From Nitrospiraceae bacterium (lineage in GTDB: Bacteria > Nitrospirota > Nitrospiria > Nitrospirales > Nitrospiraceae), in NCBI GenBank assembly GCA_025934615.1, contig JAICXS010000139.1, forward strand, positions 1 through 5,840: a stretch of DNA of 5,840 nucleotides, in the 5' to 3' direction. The notes under the pieces were generated by a model, which was not told the DNA's origin, searched no databases, and saw only the letters and a list, made by a program, of their open reading frames with translations. The position numbers and the translations under genes were made by a program. This document shows positions 1 through 5,840 of this stretch, one piece after another. How positions within the stretch are numbered: the first letter of the stretch is position 1; the number at the start of each line of letters is the position of its first letter.

Positions 1-1675
1 AGTCGAATTTGACGAGGCCGATTTTTTCCACATCGGTCATCGAGTATTGGGTCACGATTTCGTCGTTGGCACCCTTATAGAGGGGCACGTGATCCGTGAG
101 CGGCTCCTGAGAAATCACGACGCCGGCCGCATGGGTGGACGCGTGGCGAGCAAGCCCTTCAAGTGACCGCGCTACCGTCATGAGCTCGTTGATCCGTGGA
201 TCTGTCTCGACCAATTCCTTCAGGCGAGGTTCCTGGTCCAGTGCGCCTTCCAACGTAATGTTGAGCTGGTTCGGAACAAGCTTGGCGACCTTGTCCACTT
301 CGGCATACGGGATTTCCATCACACGGCCGACGTCGCGAATCGCCGCCTTGGCCCCGAGCGTGCCGAATGTGATGATCTGGCAAACGTGATCGTTGCCATA
401 CTTGTCGATCACATAATTGATGACTTCGCCCCGGCGATCCATGCAAAAATCCATATCGATATCGGGCAGCGAAATCCGCTCGGGATTGAGAAACCGCTCG
501 AACAGCAGGCCATAGACGAGCGGATCGAGGTCAGTGATGCGGAGCGCATAGGCCATTAGGCTGCCGGCAGCCGATCCTCGGCCGGGGCCTACCGGGATGC
601 CGCGCGAGCGGGCAAACTTAATAATGTCCCAAACGATCAGAAAATATCCGGCATAGCCCATCGTTTGAATGACGGCGAGCTCTTCCTTCAACCTGAGCTG
701 ATAGATCGTTTCGGGAATAGAACTTGGCCGCTCCCGCAAGCGGGCGGTCAGTCCCTTCATGGCCAATTCTTCGAGATATGATTCACGCGTATAGCTTTCG
801 GGAACCTGGTATTGCGGCAAGTAGGTCTTGTTGAACGCTAACTTGAGATCGCATTGATCGGCCACGCGGCAGGTATTCAAGACGGCATTCGGAAATTCCA
901 CAAAGGCCGCGTCCATTTCCTCGCACGATTTCACATACAGTTGATCCGTGTCGAATTTCAGCCGGTTCGTATCGTTCAACGTTTTGCCGGTTTGCAGGCA
1001 GAGCATCACATCGTGCGGCCGAGCATCGTCCTTCTTGAGATAGTGACAATCGTTCGTGCCGACGAGCGGGATGCCAAGTTTTTTGTGAATTTCCATCAGA
1101 CCGGTATTGGCAATACGCTGATGCTCGAGCCCATTGGCTTGTACTTCCAGGTAGTACCGGTCTTTTCCGAAAATCTCGACAAACTCCCCGGCCGCGCGCA
1201 TCGCGCTGTCCATATCTTTTTGGCCGATCAACCAGGGAATCTCTCCGCTCAGACAGCCGGATAGGGCAATCAAGCCTTCATGGTGCTGTTGGAGCAGTTC
1301 CTTATCCATGCGCGGCTTGTAATAGAAGCCTTCAAGGTAGGCTTTGCTGACCAGCTTGATAAGATTTTGATAGCCGGTGAGATTGGTGGCCAGGAGGATG
1401 AGATGATAATAGTCGTTATGCGCGAGCCCGCCTTCACGATTCTTGCGATTGCCGGGCGCCATGTAGGCTTCACAGCCTATGATCGGCTTGACTCCGCCGG
1501 CCAGCGCTTTTTGGTAAAACTCCACGGCCCCGAACAGATTGCCATGGTCGGTCATGGCCACGGCGGGCATGCCGAAGTCTTTCACCTGCTGGACGAGCGG
1601 CTCAATTTGATTCGCCCCATCGAGCAGGCTGTACTGGGTGTGGAGGTGAAGATGAACGAATGGCTGGGACGGCAA
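1..1675 (-). CDS. dnaE: DNA polymerase III subunit alpha, N-terminal 558 residues (3' end cut by window)
   Basis: This is the catalytic subunit of the replicative DNA polymerase III holoenzyme, which extends primed DNA in the cytoplasm. The visible protein begins with a PHP domain (about residues 1-280). It has HLHLH at 8-12, MTDHGN at 41-46, GCEAY at 67-71 and TNDCHY at 207-212. The polymerase palm follows, with GPGRGSAAGS at 363-372 and the PDIDMDF motif at 404-410, whose D405 and D407 are the first two catalytic aspartates. The window ends directly after GLVKFD, where D558 corresponds to the third catalytic aspartate. Fingers, beta-clamp-binding and C-terminal domains lie outside; family members are about 1,150 residues long. 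The start is the TTG at 1675. The frame is closed by a TGA at 1744-1742, no ATG, GTG or other TTG lies between, and a GAGG ribosome binding site sits 7 nt upstream. The frame is unbroken and the match to DnaE1-type enzymes is strong. Confidence 0.97.
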   Translation of the reverse strand, partial: MPSQPFVHLHLHTQYSLLDGANQIEPLVQQVKDFGMPAVAMTDHGNLFGAVEFYQKALAGGVKPIIGCEAYMAPGNRKNREGGLAHNDYYHLILLATNLTGYQNLIKLVSKAYLEGFYYKPRMDKELLQQHHEGLIALSGCLSGEIPWLIGQKDMDSAMRAAGEFVEIFGKDRYYLEVQANGLEHQRIANTGLMEIHKKLGIPLVGTNDCHYLKKDDARPHDVMLCLQTGKTLNDTNRLKFDTDQLYVKSCEEMDAAFVEFPNAVLNTCRVADQCDLKLAFNKTYLPQYQVPESYTRESYLEELAMKGLTARLRERPSSIPETIYQLRLKEELAVIQTMGYAGYFLIVWDIIKFARSRGIPVGPGRGSAAGSLMAYALRITDLDPLVYGLLFERFLNPERISLPDIDMDFCMDRRGEVINYVIDKYGNDHVCQIITFGTLGAKAAIRDVGRVMEIPYAEVDKVAKLVPNQLNITLEGALDQEPRLKELVETDPRINELMTVARSLEGLARHASTHAAGVVISQEPLTDHVPLYKGANDEIVTQYSMTDVEKIGLVKFD

Positions 1676-1682
1676 GTGGAAA

Positions 1683-1686
1683 CCTC
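1683..1686 (-). promoter_or_regulatory. dnaE ribosome binding site (GAGG)
   Basis: On the minus strand GAGG is followed by 7 nt and then the TTG start codon of dnaE. It decides the start, because no conventional ATG or GTG exists in the open frame upstream of the conserved PHP domain. Confidence 0.7.
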
Positions 1687-1693
1687 GGGGCGG

Positions 1694-1722
1694 ATTGTAA
1701 TCGGACGGGGAGGGGAAGTCAA
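1694..1722 (-). promoter_or_regulatory. sigma-70 type promoter of dnaE
   Basis: Read on the minus strand, a -35 box TTGACT (1722-1717) is followed by exactly 17 bp and a -10 box TACAAT (1699-1694). Each box matches five of six consensus bases. Transcription would be expected to start near 1688-1686, at or just before the GAGG ribosome binding site, giving a leader of only about 11-13 nt before the TTG start. The placement fits dnaE and argues against any start further upstream. The promoter is predicted from sequence alone. Confidence 0.7.
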
Positions 1723-1765
1723 TGTGGTGAAGTAAGGAGCATCACCGCGTGCCCAGTGTCACGAA

Positions 1766-1792
1766 ATGACAACTCTTGCGCATGTTTATAGA
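1766..1792 (+). promoter_or_regulatory. weak candidate promoter for the REC-HDOD gene
   Basis: ATGACA (1766-1771, five of six matches to a -35 box) is followed after 15 bp by TATAGA (1787-1792, four of six matches to a -10 box). The spacer is 2 bp shorter than ideal. The -35 box overlaps one arm of a small inverted repeat, TGTCA-CGAAA-TGACA, at 1757-1771, which could be an operator. If used, it would place the start of transcription near 1799 and favour the 1866 start codon for the downstream gene. This is a tentative call. Confidence 0.25.
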
Positions 1793-1865
1793 CGTGCGCC
1801 GGTTCAAGTCTACATACAGCCGATCCGATACAAAGAGGGTACTACCAACAGAACTGACGTATTTC

Positions 1866-3098
1866 ATGCCGGACATGTATAAGAAAACACTGCTGGTCGT
1901 CGACGGCGATGTCATGCTGCTTGATGTCTTAGAGGGAATCCTGTCGGAACTGCGCGATGAATGGGACATGACATTTGTCAACAGCGGCGAAGAAGCCTTG
2001 GAGGCGCTGGCACGGTCGCCGGTCGATCTTGTCTTGGCCGACATCCATTTGCCCGGCATGGGCGGAATCCATTTCCTGACCGATATCAAGAACCGGTATC
2101 CGCACACCATTCGCATCGCGTGCTCCGGATGCGCGCATCCGAATACCATTGTCCAATCCCTTGAAGTCGCGCATCAGTATCTGCCGAAACCGCTGACGCT
2201 AGCGACGCTGAAAACAATGCTCTCACGGGCGTACGAACTACAAGGCCGGTTGTCCAGCACAGCTCTCCGGCAGCTCGTGTCGAACATCAAGGCACTGCCC
2301 AGCATTCCAACGATTTATCAAGAACTCGAGGCCTCCATGCAATCGCCGCATGCTTCCATCAACACGGCGGCGGGTATCATAGCCAAAGACATGGCGATGC
2401 TGTCCAAAATACTACAAGTCGTGAACTCGGCCTACTTTGGTCTTCGACGAACGATTTCCAGTCCCGCTCACGCGCTCTCATTGTTAGGGTTCGACCGCGT
2501 CAAAGGGTTGGTTCTGTCCGTCAAGCTGTTTGAGCAATGTACTCAGGCGGGGCCATTTCCTGTTGCACTCGAGCAATTATGGAAACATGGCCTGACGACC
2601 GCCGTCGGTGCACGTGCGATTGCTCAATTGGAAGTCGCCGGATCGTTGGCCGTGGAACATGCGTTTATGGCGGGTCTTCTCCATGATATTGGGCTGCTCG
2701 TGCTCAACACGAATTTCCCCGACCGATATCGGGAAGTGTTTCGCCTGATCAAAGAGGACGGGCAAGGGATCACGTCCGCCGAACGAGAGGTGTTCGGCGC
2801 GACGCACGCCGATGTCGGGGCCTATCTGCTTGGCATCTGGGGACTGCACGAAGTGATTGTTGAAGCGGTCGCCTTTCACCATGAGCCTCGCTTGAATCAG
2901 CAAGACCATGTACGGGTCCTCGCTGCGGTCCATGTTGCCAATTTGTTCGATGAAGAGAGCGATCCATCGATGACGGGTGGAATCGGGACACAAATTTCTA
3001 CCGAATATTTAGTTGCCTGTCATATGGACGACCGAGTGCCTGCATGGCGTAAAACCTTTCGCTTATCTTCTTCACCGGACACAACGCCGGTCGCCTAG
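1866..3098 (+). CDS. Response regulator receiver domain fused to HDOD domain, 410 aa
   Basis: This is a cytoplasmic signalling protein with an N-terminal receiver domain (about residues 5-122) and a C-terminal HDOD domain (about 135-340). In the receiver the phospho-acceptor is D59 in LADIHLPGMGG, the switch serine is S87 in ACSG, and the conserved lysine is K108 in LPKP. The acidic pocket reads D13-G14-D15, where DD or DE is usual. The HDOD part shows LPSIPTIYQEL near 144-154, VNSAYFG near 186-192, GLLHDIG near 270-276 and AFHHEP near 336-341. HDOD proteins are thought to act as signalling or scaffold modules; target and partner kinase cannot be told from sequence, and no kinase gene is adjacent. 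The start is uncertain. The ATG at 1866 fits the domain border, although it has no good ribosome binding site. ATG 1875 and upstream in-frame TTG 1776 or ATG 1782 are alternatives. The frame is closed upstream by a TGA at 1767-1769. Confidence 0.9.
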   Translation: MPDMYKKTLLVVDGDVMLLDVLEGILSELRDEWDMTFVNSGEEALEALARSPVDLVLADIHLPGMGGIHFLTDIKNRYPHTIRIACSGCAHPNTIVQSLEVAHQYLPKPLTLATLKTMLSRAYELQGRLSSTALRQLVSNIKALPSIPTIYQELEASMQSPHASINTAAGIIAKDMAMLSKILQVVNSAYFGLRRTISSPAHALSLLGFDRVKGLVLSVKLFEQCTQAGPFPVALEQLWKHGLTTAVGARAIAQLEVAGSLAVEHAFMAGLLHDIGLLVLNTNFPDRYREVFRLIKEDGQGITSAEREVFGATHADVGAYLLGIWGLHEVIVEAVAFHHEPRLNQQDHVRVLAAVHVANLFDEESDPSMTGGIGTQISTEYLVACHMDDRVPAWRKTFRLSSSPDTTPVA

Positions 3099-3136
3099 CC
3101 ACCTTCTCCCTGTACCAACCACTTCTAAACTGTCCG

Positions 3137-3163
3137 CATCAACTATCTGTTGAGCTTATTCTT
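3137..3163 (+). terminator. weak possible terminator after the REC-HDOD gene
   Basis: TCAAC (3139-3143) and GTTGA (3149-3153) form a 5-bp stem with a TATCT loop. A further C-G pair is possible across a bulged A, and the hairpin is followed by TTATTCTT. The stem is short and AT-rich, so intrinsic termination would be inefficient. No better hairpin was seen in the 3099-3250 gap. Confidence 0.2.
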
Positions 3164-3190
3164 GAACTGATTCAGGGCATCTGATATTCT
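3162..3190 (+). promoter_or_regulatory. candidate extended -10 promoter of purH
   Basis: TTGAAC (3162-3167) is separated by exactly 17 bp from TATTCT (3185-3190). The -10 box is preceded by TG at 3182-3183, forming the TGn extended -10 motif. Transcription would begin near 3197, giving a leader of about 54 nt that contains the heptanucleotide repeat. Each hexamer matches the consensus at four of six positions; the spacing and the extended -10 raise confidence. Confidence 0.5.
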
Positions 3191-3200
3191 GCGCGAACAA

Positions 3201-3228
3201 TGACGAATGACTAGTGACGATTGACCTT
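3201..3228 (+). repeat. four tandem heptanucleotide units (TGACNNN) upstream of purH
   Basis: Four consecutive 7-mers start with TGAC: TGACGAA, TGACTAG, TGACGAT and TGACCTT. Units 1 and 3 differ by one base, so an 11-bp near-repeat recurs with a period of 14. The array lies between the candidate purH promoter and its ribosome binding site and ends 22 nt before the ATG. It resembles the short tandemly repeated heptamers known from some bacterial intergenic regions. Its function is unknown. Confidence 0.6.
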
Positions 3229-3238
3229 TCTTACCCTT

Positions 3239-3243
3239 GAGGG
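3239..3243 (+). promoter_or_regulatory. purH ribosome binding site (GAGGG)
   Basis: GAGGG lies 7 nt before the ATG at 3251. It fixes the purH start there, rather than at the in-frame TTG at 3221, which lies within the tandem repeat and has no such site. Confidence 0.75.
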
Positions 3244-3250
3244 ACTGAAC

Positions 3251-4816
3251 ATGGCTGGCGTGAAGCGGGCGTTGATCAGTGTGTCGGACAAAACGGGTGT
3301 CGTGGAGATGGCTAAAGGGCTTGTTGCCCTCGGCGCGGAAATCCTTTCGACAGGCGGAACGGCCAAAGTATTGCGAGAGGCCGGTGTGCCGGTCACCGAT
3401 GTTGCAGCTTATACGGGCTCGCCGGAAATCTTGGATGGCCGGGTCAAAACGCTGCATCCCAAAATCCATGGCGGACTGCTGGGCCGCCGCAATCTGCCGA
3501 AACACGTCGCCGAGATGCAGCAACAGGGCATTGGACCGATCGATGTCGTCGTCGTCAATCTCTATCCCTTCGAAGCCACGATCTCAAAGCCACATTGTGC
3601 GTTTGAAGAGGCGATCGAGAATATCGACATCGGCGGTCCGTCGATGTTGCGGTCTGCCGCCAAAAATCATGAGGATGTGCTCGTGATCGTCGATCCGAGC
3701 GATTATACACGCGCCCTCGATGCCTTGAAGGCTGGATCTACCATGCCCGTCTCATTCCGCCGGGACCTTGCGATGAAAGTGTTTCAGCATACCGCGCGTT
3801 ACGATAGCCTTATTGCGGGATATCTGGAACAGCACACGCAGAGCAATAAAAGCCAGGAGAGCAAATTTCCGCCGATCTTGACGCTGCAATTTGAACGAGT
3901 CGAGACGTTGCGGTACGGAGAGAATCCACACCAGCAAGGCGCGTTTTACCGCGAGCTGAACGCGCGCGAGACTTCCGTGTCTCGGGCGGCGATGCTGCAT
4001 GGCAAAGCGATGTCGTACAACAACTACCTTGATGCCAATTCAGCGCTCGAGTCGGTGAAGGAATTTTCGGAGACTGCCGTCGTGATCATGAAGCACAACA
4101 ATCCGTGCGGCGTCGCGCTCGGAACAACACCTGTCGAAGCGTATGTCAAGGCCCGCGAAACGGATCCCGTTTCGGCGTTCGGCGGTGTCATTGCCTTTAA
4201 CCGGCCGGTGGACCTTCCGGCCGCCAAGGAGATTACGTCAACGTTTGTCGAAGTCGTCGTGGCGCCCGGATACGCTGCCGATGCGCTTGCAGAGCTGAAG
4301 CGAAAGAAGGATTTGCGTTTGCTCGATGTCGGGCCTTTGAATGCAGATATGCGAGACGGCCTGGATCTCAAAAAGTTAGTCGGAGGTCTCATTGTTCAAG
4401 ACCGCGATCTTGGCGAGCTTAAAGATGTTAAGGCGCTGCACGTTCCGACAGCTCGTCAACCTACGGAAGACGAGTATGCCGCCTGCGCGTTTGCCTGGAA
4501 GGTGTGCAAGCATGTAAAGTCCAATGCGATCGTGTATGCGCGTCCCGGTCAGACAGTAGGCATCGGCGCCGGGCAGATGAGCCGGGTGGATTCCGTGAAG
4601 TTGGCCGGCATGAAAGCCGTGTTACCGGTGAAGGGTTGCGTCATGGCCTCCGATGCTTTCTTTCCCTTCCGCGATGGTCTCGATGCCGCCGCGCAGGCGG
4701 GAATTACAGCGGTCATTCAACCCGGCGGCTCCATTCGCGATCAAGAAGTCATTAAAGCCGCCGATGAGCATCAAATGGCGATGATCCTCACCGGCATGCG
4801 TCACTTCCGCCATTAA
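3251..4816 (+). CDS. purH: Bifunctional AICAR formyltransferase / IMP cyclohydrolase, 521 aa
   Basis: PurH catalyses the last two steps of de novo purine synthesis in the cytoplasm. AICAR is formylated with 10-formyl-tetrahydrofolate to FAICAR, which is then cyclised to IMP. The N-terminal MGS-like cyclohydrolase domain (about 1-150) shows STGGT at 33-37, KTLHPKIHGG at 66-75 and IDIGGPSM at 125-132. The C-terminal transformylase domain (about 200-521) shows RYGENPHQ at 221-228, KHNNPCG at 281-287 (with the catalytic Lys-His pair), DPVSAFGG at 305-312, KSNAIVYA at 423-430, GIGAGQMSRVDS at 437-448 and SDAFFPFRDG at 467-476. The protein ends in the typical TGMRHFRH. Its length is normal for the family (about 510-530). 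It starts at an ATG with GAGGG 7 nt upstream. purD follows on the same strand after 240 bp. The gene appears intact. Confidence 0.98.
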   Translation: MAGVKRALISVSDKTGVVEMAKGLVALGAEILSTGGTAKVLREAGVPVTDVAAYTGSPEILDGRVKTLHPKIHGGLLGRRNLPKHVAEMQQQGIGPIDVVVVNLYPFEATISKPHCAFEEAIENIDIGGPSMLRSAAKNHEDVLVIVDPSDYTRALDALKAGSTMPVSFRRDLAMKVFQHTARYDSLIAGYLEQHTQSNKSQESKFPPILTLQFERVETLRYGENPHQQGAFYRELNARETSVSRAAMLHGKAMSYNNYLDANSALESVKEFSETAVVIMKHNNPCGVALGTTPVEAYVKARETDPVSAFGGVIAFNRPVDLPAAKEITSTFVEVVVAPGYAADALAELKRKKDLRLLDVGPLNADMRDGLDLKKLVGGLIVQDRDLGELKDVKALHVPTARQPTEDEYAACAFAWKVCKHVKSNAIVYARPGQTVGIGAGQMSRVDSVKLAGMKAVLPVKGCVMASDAFFPFRDGLDAAAQAGITAVIQPGGSIRDQEVIKAADEHQMAMILTGMRHFRH

Positions 4817-4822
4817 TATGAT

Positions 4823-4940
4823 AGGCTGCTGAAAATGACTGTCAGCTGCGTTCTCGGTTCGTACACATCCTCAACGTACCGCAGCGGATACGCCTCCAGT
4901 GTGTCCTTCGGCTGCGCTGAACGGCCATTGTGAGCAGCCT
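4823..4940. repeat. 118-bp imperfect palindromic intergenic element between purH and purD
   Basis: The outer ends are a perfect 8-bp inverted repeat, AGGCTGCT (4823-4830) and AGCAGCCT (4933-4940). Inside them, AATGACTGTCAGC (4834-4846) pairs imperfectly with GCTGAACGGCCATT (4916-4929). The centre (4875-4892) is a small hairpin, CGTA-CCGC with GCGG-A-TACG, and lies at the midpoint of the outer arms. The whole element could therefore fold into one long interrupted hairpin. It begins 7 nt after the purH stop. Its sequence resembles, from memory, palindromic repeats of about 110-120 bp in Nitrospira intergenic regions. It has no open reading frame and no T-tract. It may be a degenerate REP- or MITE-like element and might influence purH mRNA stability or purH-purD co-transcription. 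Confidence 0.7.
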
Positions 4941-4996
4941 CACCATACTCTTACGATTGACCTCATCAAAACTTCCATGCCTCGAAAAATTATAGC

Positions 4997-5014
4997 CATC
5001 ATTTGATGTCATCA
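4997..5014. repeat. nested inverted repeat upstream of purD
   Basis: CATCA (4997-5001), TGATG (5004-5008) and CATCA (5010-5014) alternate with spacers of 2 and 1 bp, forming two overlapping 5-bp palindromes. They lie 43 bp before the purD start and just upstream of a possible -10 box TATATT (5034-5039), which has no clear -35 partner. This could be an operator or chance. Confidence 0.3.
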
Positions 5015-5056
5015 GTGCTAGAGCGATCTCTTCTATATTAAGAACAGGGTAGGTTC

Positions 5057-5840
5057 ATGAAAGTGCTCGTGATCGGAAGCGGAGGACGGGAGCATGCAAT
5101 CGTCTGGAAGCTTGCGCAGAGTCCACGCGTAACGCACTTGTTTTGTGCGCCCGGCAATGCGGGGATCGAAGCGTTGGCTATGTGCGCACCGGTGGCAGTG
5201 GAGGATCTTGCGGGCTTACAGCAGTTTGTGATCAGCGAGCAGATCGATCTTACAGTAGTGGGTCCGGAAGCGCCGTTGGCCCTGGGCATTGTCGACGCAT
5301 TCCGGAAGGCCAAGTTAAAGATTTTTGGCCCGACGCGGACGGCAGCGCAAGTCGAATCGAGCAAGGCTTTTTCCAAGGACCTGATGGGCCGTTATCGCAT
5401 TCCTACACCCGCAGCCCAAAGCTTCGACGCGCTACAGCCCGCGCTTGACTACCTAAATCGCCACGCGCTTCCGATCGTTGTCAAAGCCGATGGGCTAGCG
5501 CAGGGGAAAGGCGTGGTCGTCGCGATGACGTACGAGGAGGCGCGGCAGACGGTGGTCTCCATGTTGGAACAAGGCACGTTCGGTCAAGCCGGGCGCCGGG
5601 TGCTCATTGAAGAATTTCTCGATGGCGAAGAAGCGACCGTGATGGCATTTACCGACGGGAAGACGATTGTCCCGATGATCGCGGCTCAAGATCACAAACG
5701 CGTGGGAGATGGCGATCAGGGGGCTAATACGGGTGGCATGGGCGCCTATGCCCCAGCTCCCATCGTGACGCCTGAACTTGTTCAGAGGGTGATGAAAGAC
5801 GTCTTCCACCCTGCTGTCGAAGGTCTATCCCGGATGGGCA
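5057..5840 (+). CDS. purD: Phosphoribosylamine--glycine ligase (GAR synthetase), N-terminal 261 residues (3' end cut by window)
   Basis: PurD joins phosphoribosylamine and glycine using ATP to make glycinamide ribonucleotide, the second step of de novo purine synthesis. The N-terminal domain (about 1-100) begins MKVLVIGSGGREHA, the phosphate-binding glycine-rich start, followed by APGNAG at 31-36, VVGPEAPL at 67-74 and IFGPT at 89-93. The ATP-grasp region shows KADGLAQGKGV at 143-153, EEFLDGEEA at 185-193, QDHKRVGDGD at 211-220 and NTGGMGAY at 224-231. Full-length enzymes have about 425 residues, so roughly the last 165 are outside the window. The ATG at 5057 is chosen because the protein begins exactly at the conserved first strand and AGGGTAGG lies 3-10 nt upstream. 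The frame is unbroken to the window edge. It lies downstream of purH, separated by the palindromic element. Confidence 0.97.
   Translation, partial: MKVLVIGSGGREHAIVWKLAQSPRVTHLFCAPGNAGIEALAMCAPVAVEDLAGLQQFVISEQIDLTVVGPEAPLALGIVDAFRKAKLKIFGPTRTAAQVESSKAFSKDLMGRYRIPTPAAQSFDALQPALDYLNRHALPIVVKADGLAQGKGVVVAMTYEEARQTVVSMLEQGTFGQAGRRVLIEEFLDGEEATVMAFTDGKTIVPMIAAQDHKRVGDGDQGANTGGMGAYAPAPIVTPELVQRVMKDVFHPAVEGLSRMG

Noticed and set aside
854..1264. 136-codon open frame on the plus strand, antisense to dnaE
   Set aside because: It is fully contained opposite dnaE, has no recognisable domain, and is best explained by dnaE codon usage.
1280..1735. 151-codon open frame on the plus strand, antisense to dnaE
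   Set aside because: It lies opposite the highly conserved PHP-encoding part of dnaE. Its protein has no recognisable domain, and such antisense frames are common in GC-rich coding DNA.
2577..2993. 138-codon open frame on the minus strand, opposite the HDOD region
   Set aside because: The plus-strand frame encodes clear HDOD motifs here, so the minus-strand frame is a shadow.
3221..3250. In-frame TTG start for purH ten codons upstream
   Set aside because: It falls inside the tandem heptad array, has no ribosome binding site and adds residues not typical of PurH. The ATG at 3251 has GAGGG at ideal spacing.
4823..4940. Palindromic element read as a rho-independent terminator of purH
   Set aside because: There is no T-tract after the right arm and the stem is long and interrupted, so it does not fit an intrinsic terminator, although it could still affect transcript ends.
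4957..4996. TTGACC plus TTATAG as a purD promoter
   Set aside because: The two boxes are 27 bp apart, far outside the workable spacing, and neither has a suitable partner at 16-18 bp.
5495..5809. 104-codon open frame on the minus strand, opposite purD
   Set aside because: It is opposite the conserved ATP-grasp region of purD and has no recognisable domain.

Overview
The window looks like chromosomal core-genome DNA from a moderately GC-rich Gram-negative-type bacterium. My best guess is Nitrospira or a close relative (phylum Nitrospirota). This rests on the style of the encoded proteins, the presence of a receiver-HDOD regulator, and a roughly 118-bp palindromic intergenic element that resembles, from memory, repeats scattered through Nitrospira genomes. 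The assignment is an inference, because no search could be run.

Layout. Positions 1-1675 (minus strand) hold the N-terminal 558 codons of dnaE, the replicative DNA polymerase III alpha subunit. The gene starts at a TTG and runs off the left edge just after the third catalytic aspartate. A near-consensus sigma-70 promoter for dnaE lies at 1694-1722. It sits in a divergent intergenic region (1676-1865) shared with a plus-strand gene at 1866-3098 that encodes a receiver (REC) plus HDOD signalling protein. After a 152-bp gap come two de novo purine biosynthesis genes in the same orientation. purH (3251-4816) is complete and bifunctional, and purD (5057-5840) is cut by the right edge. A 240-bp spacer that contains the large palindromic element separates them.

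How the genes relate. purH carries out the last two steps to IMP and purD makes GAR early in the same pathway, so they are functionally linked. They are probably co-regulated, but the long repeat-bearing spacer means tight co-transcription is not certain. The dnaE and REC-HDOD genes are divergent neighbours with no evident functional link to the purine genes.

The gene content is ordinary housekeeping and I see no sign of an undescribed multi-gene system. The points worth a second look are non-coding or at residue level. They are the intact PHP metal site in DnaE, the near-leaderless TTG start of dnaE, the altered acidic pocket of the receiver domain, a heptanucleotide tandem repeat in the purH leader, the purH-purD palindromic element, and an 11-mer shared by the two pur upstream regions.
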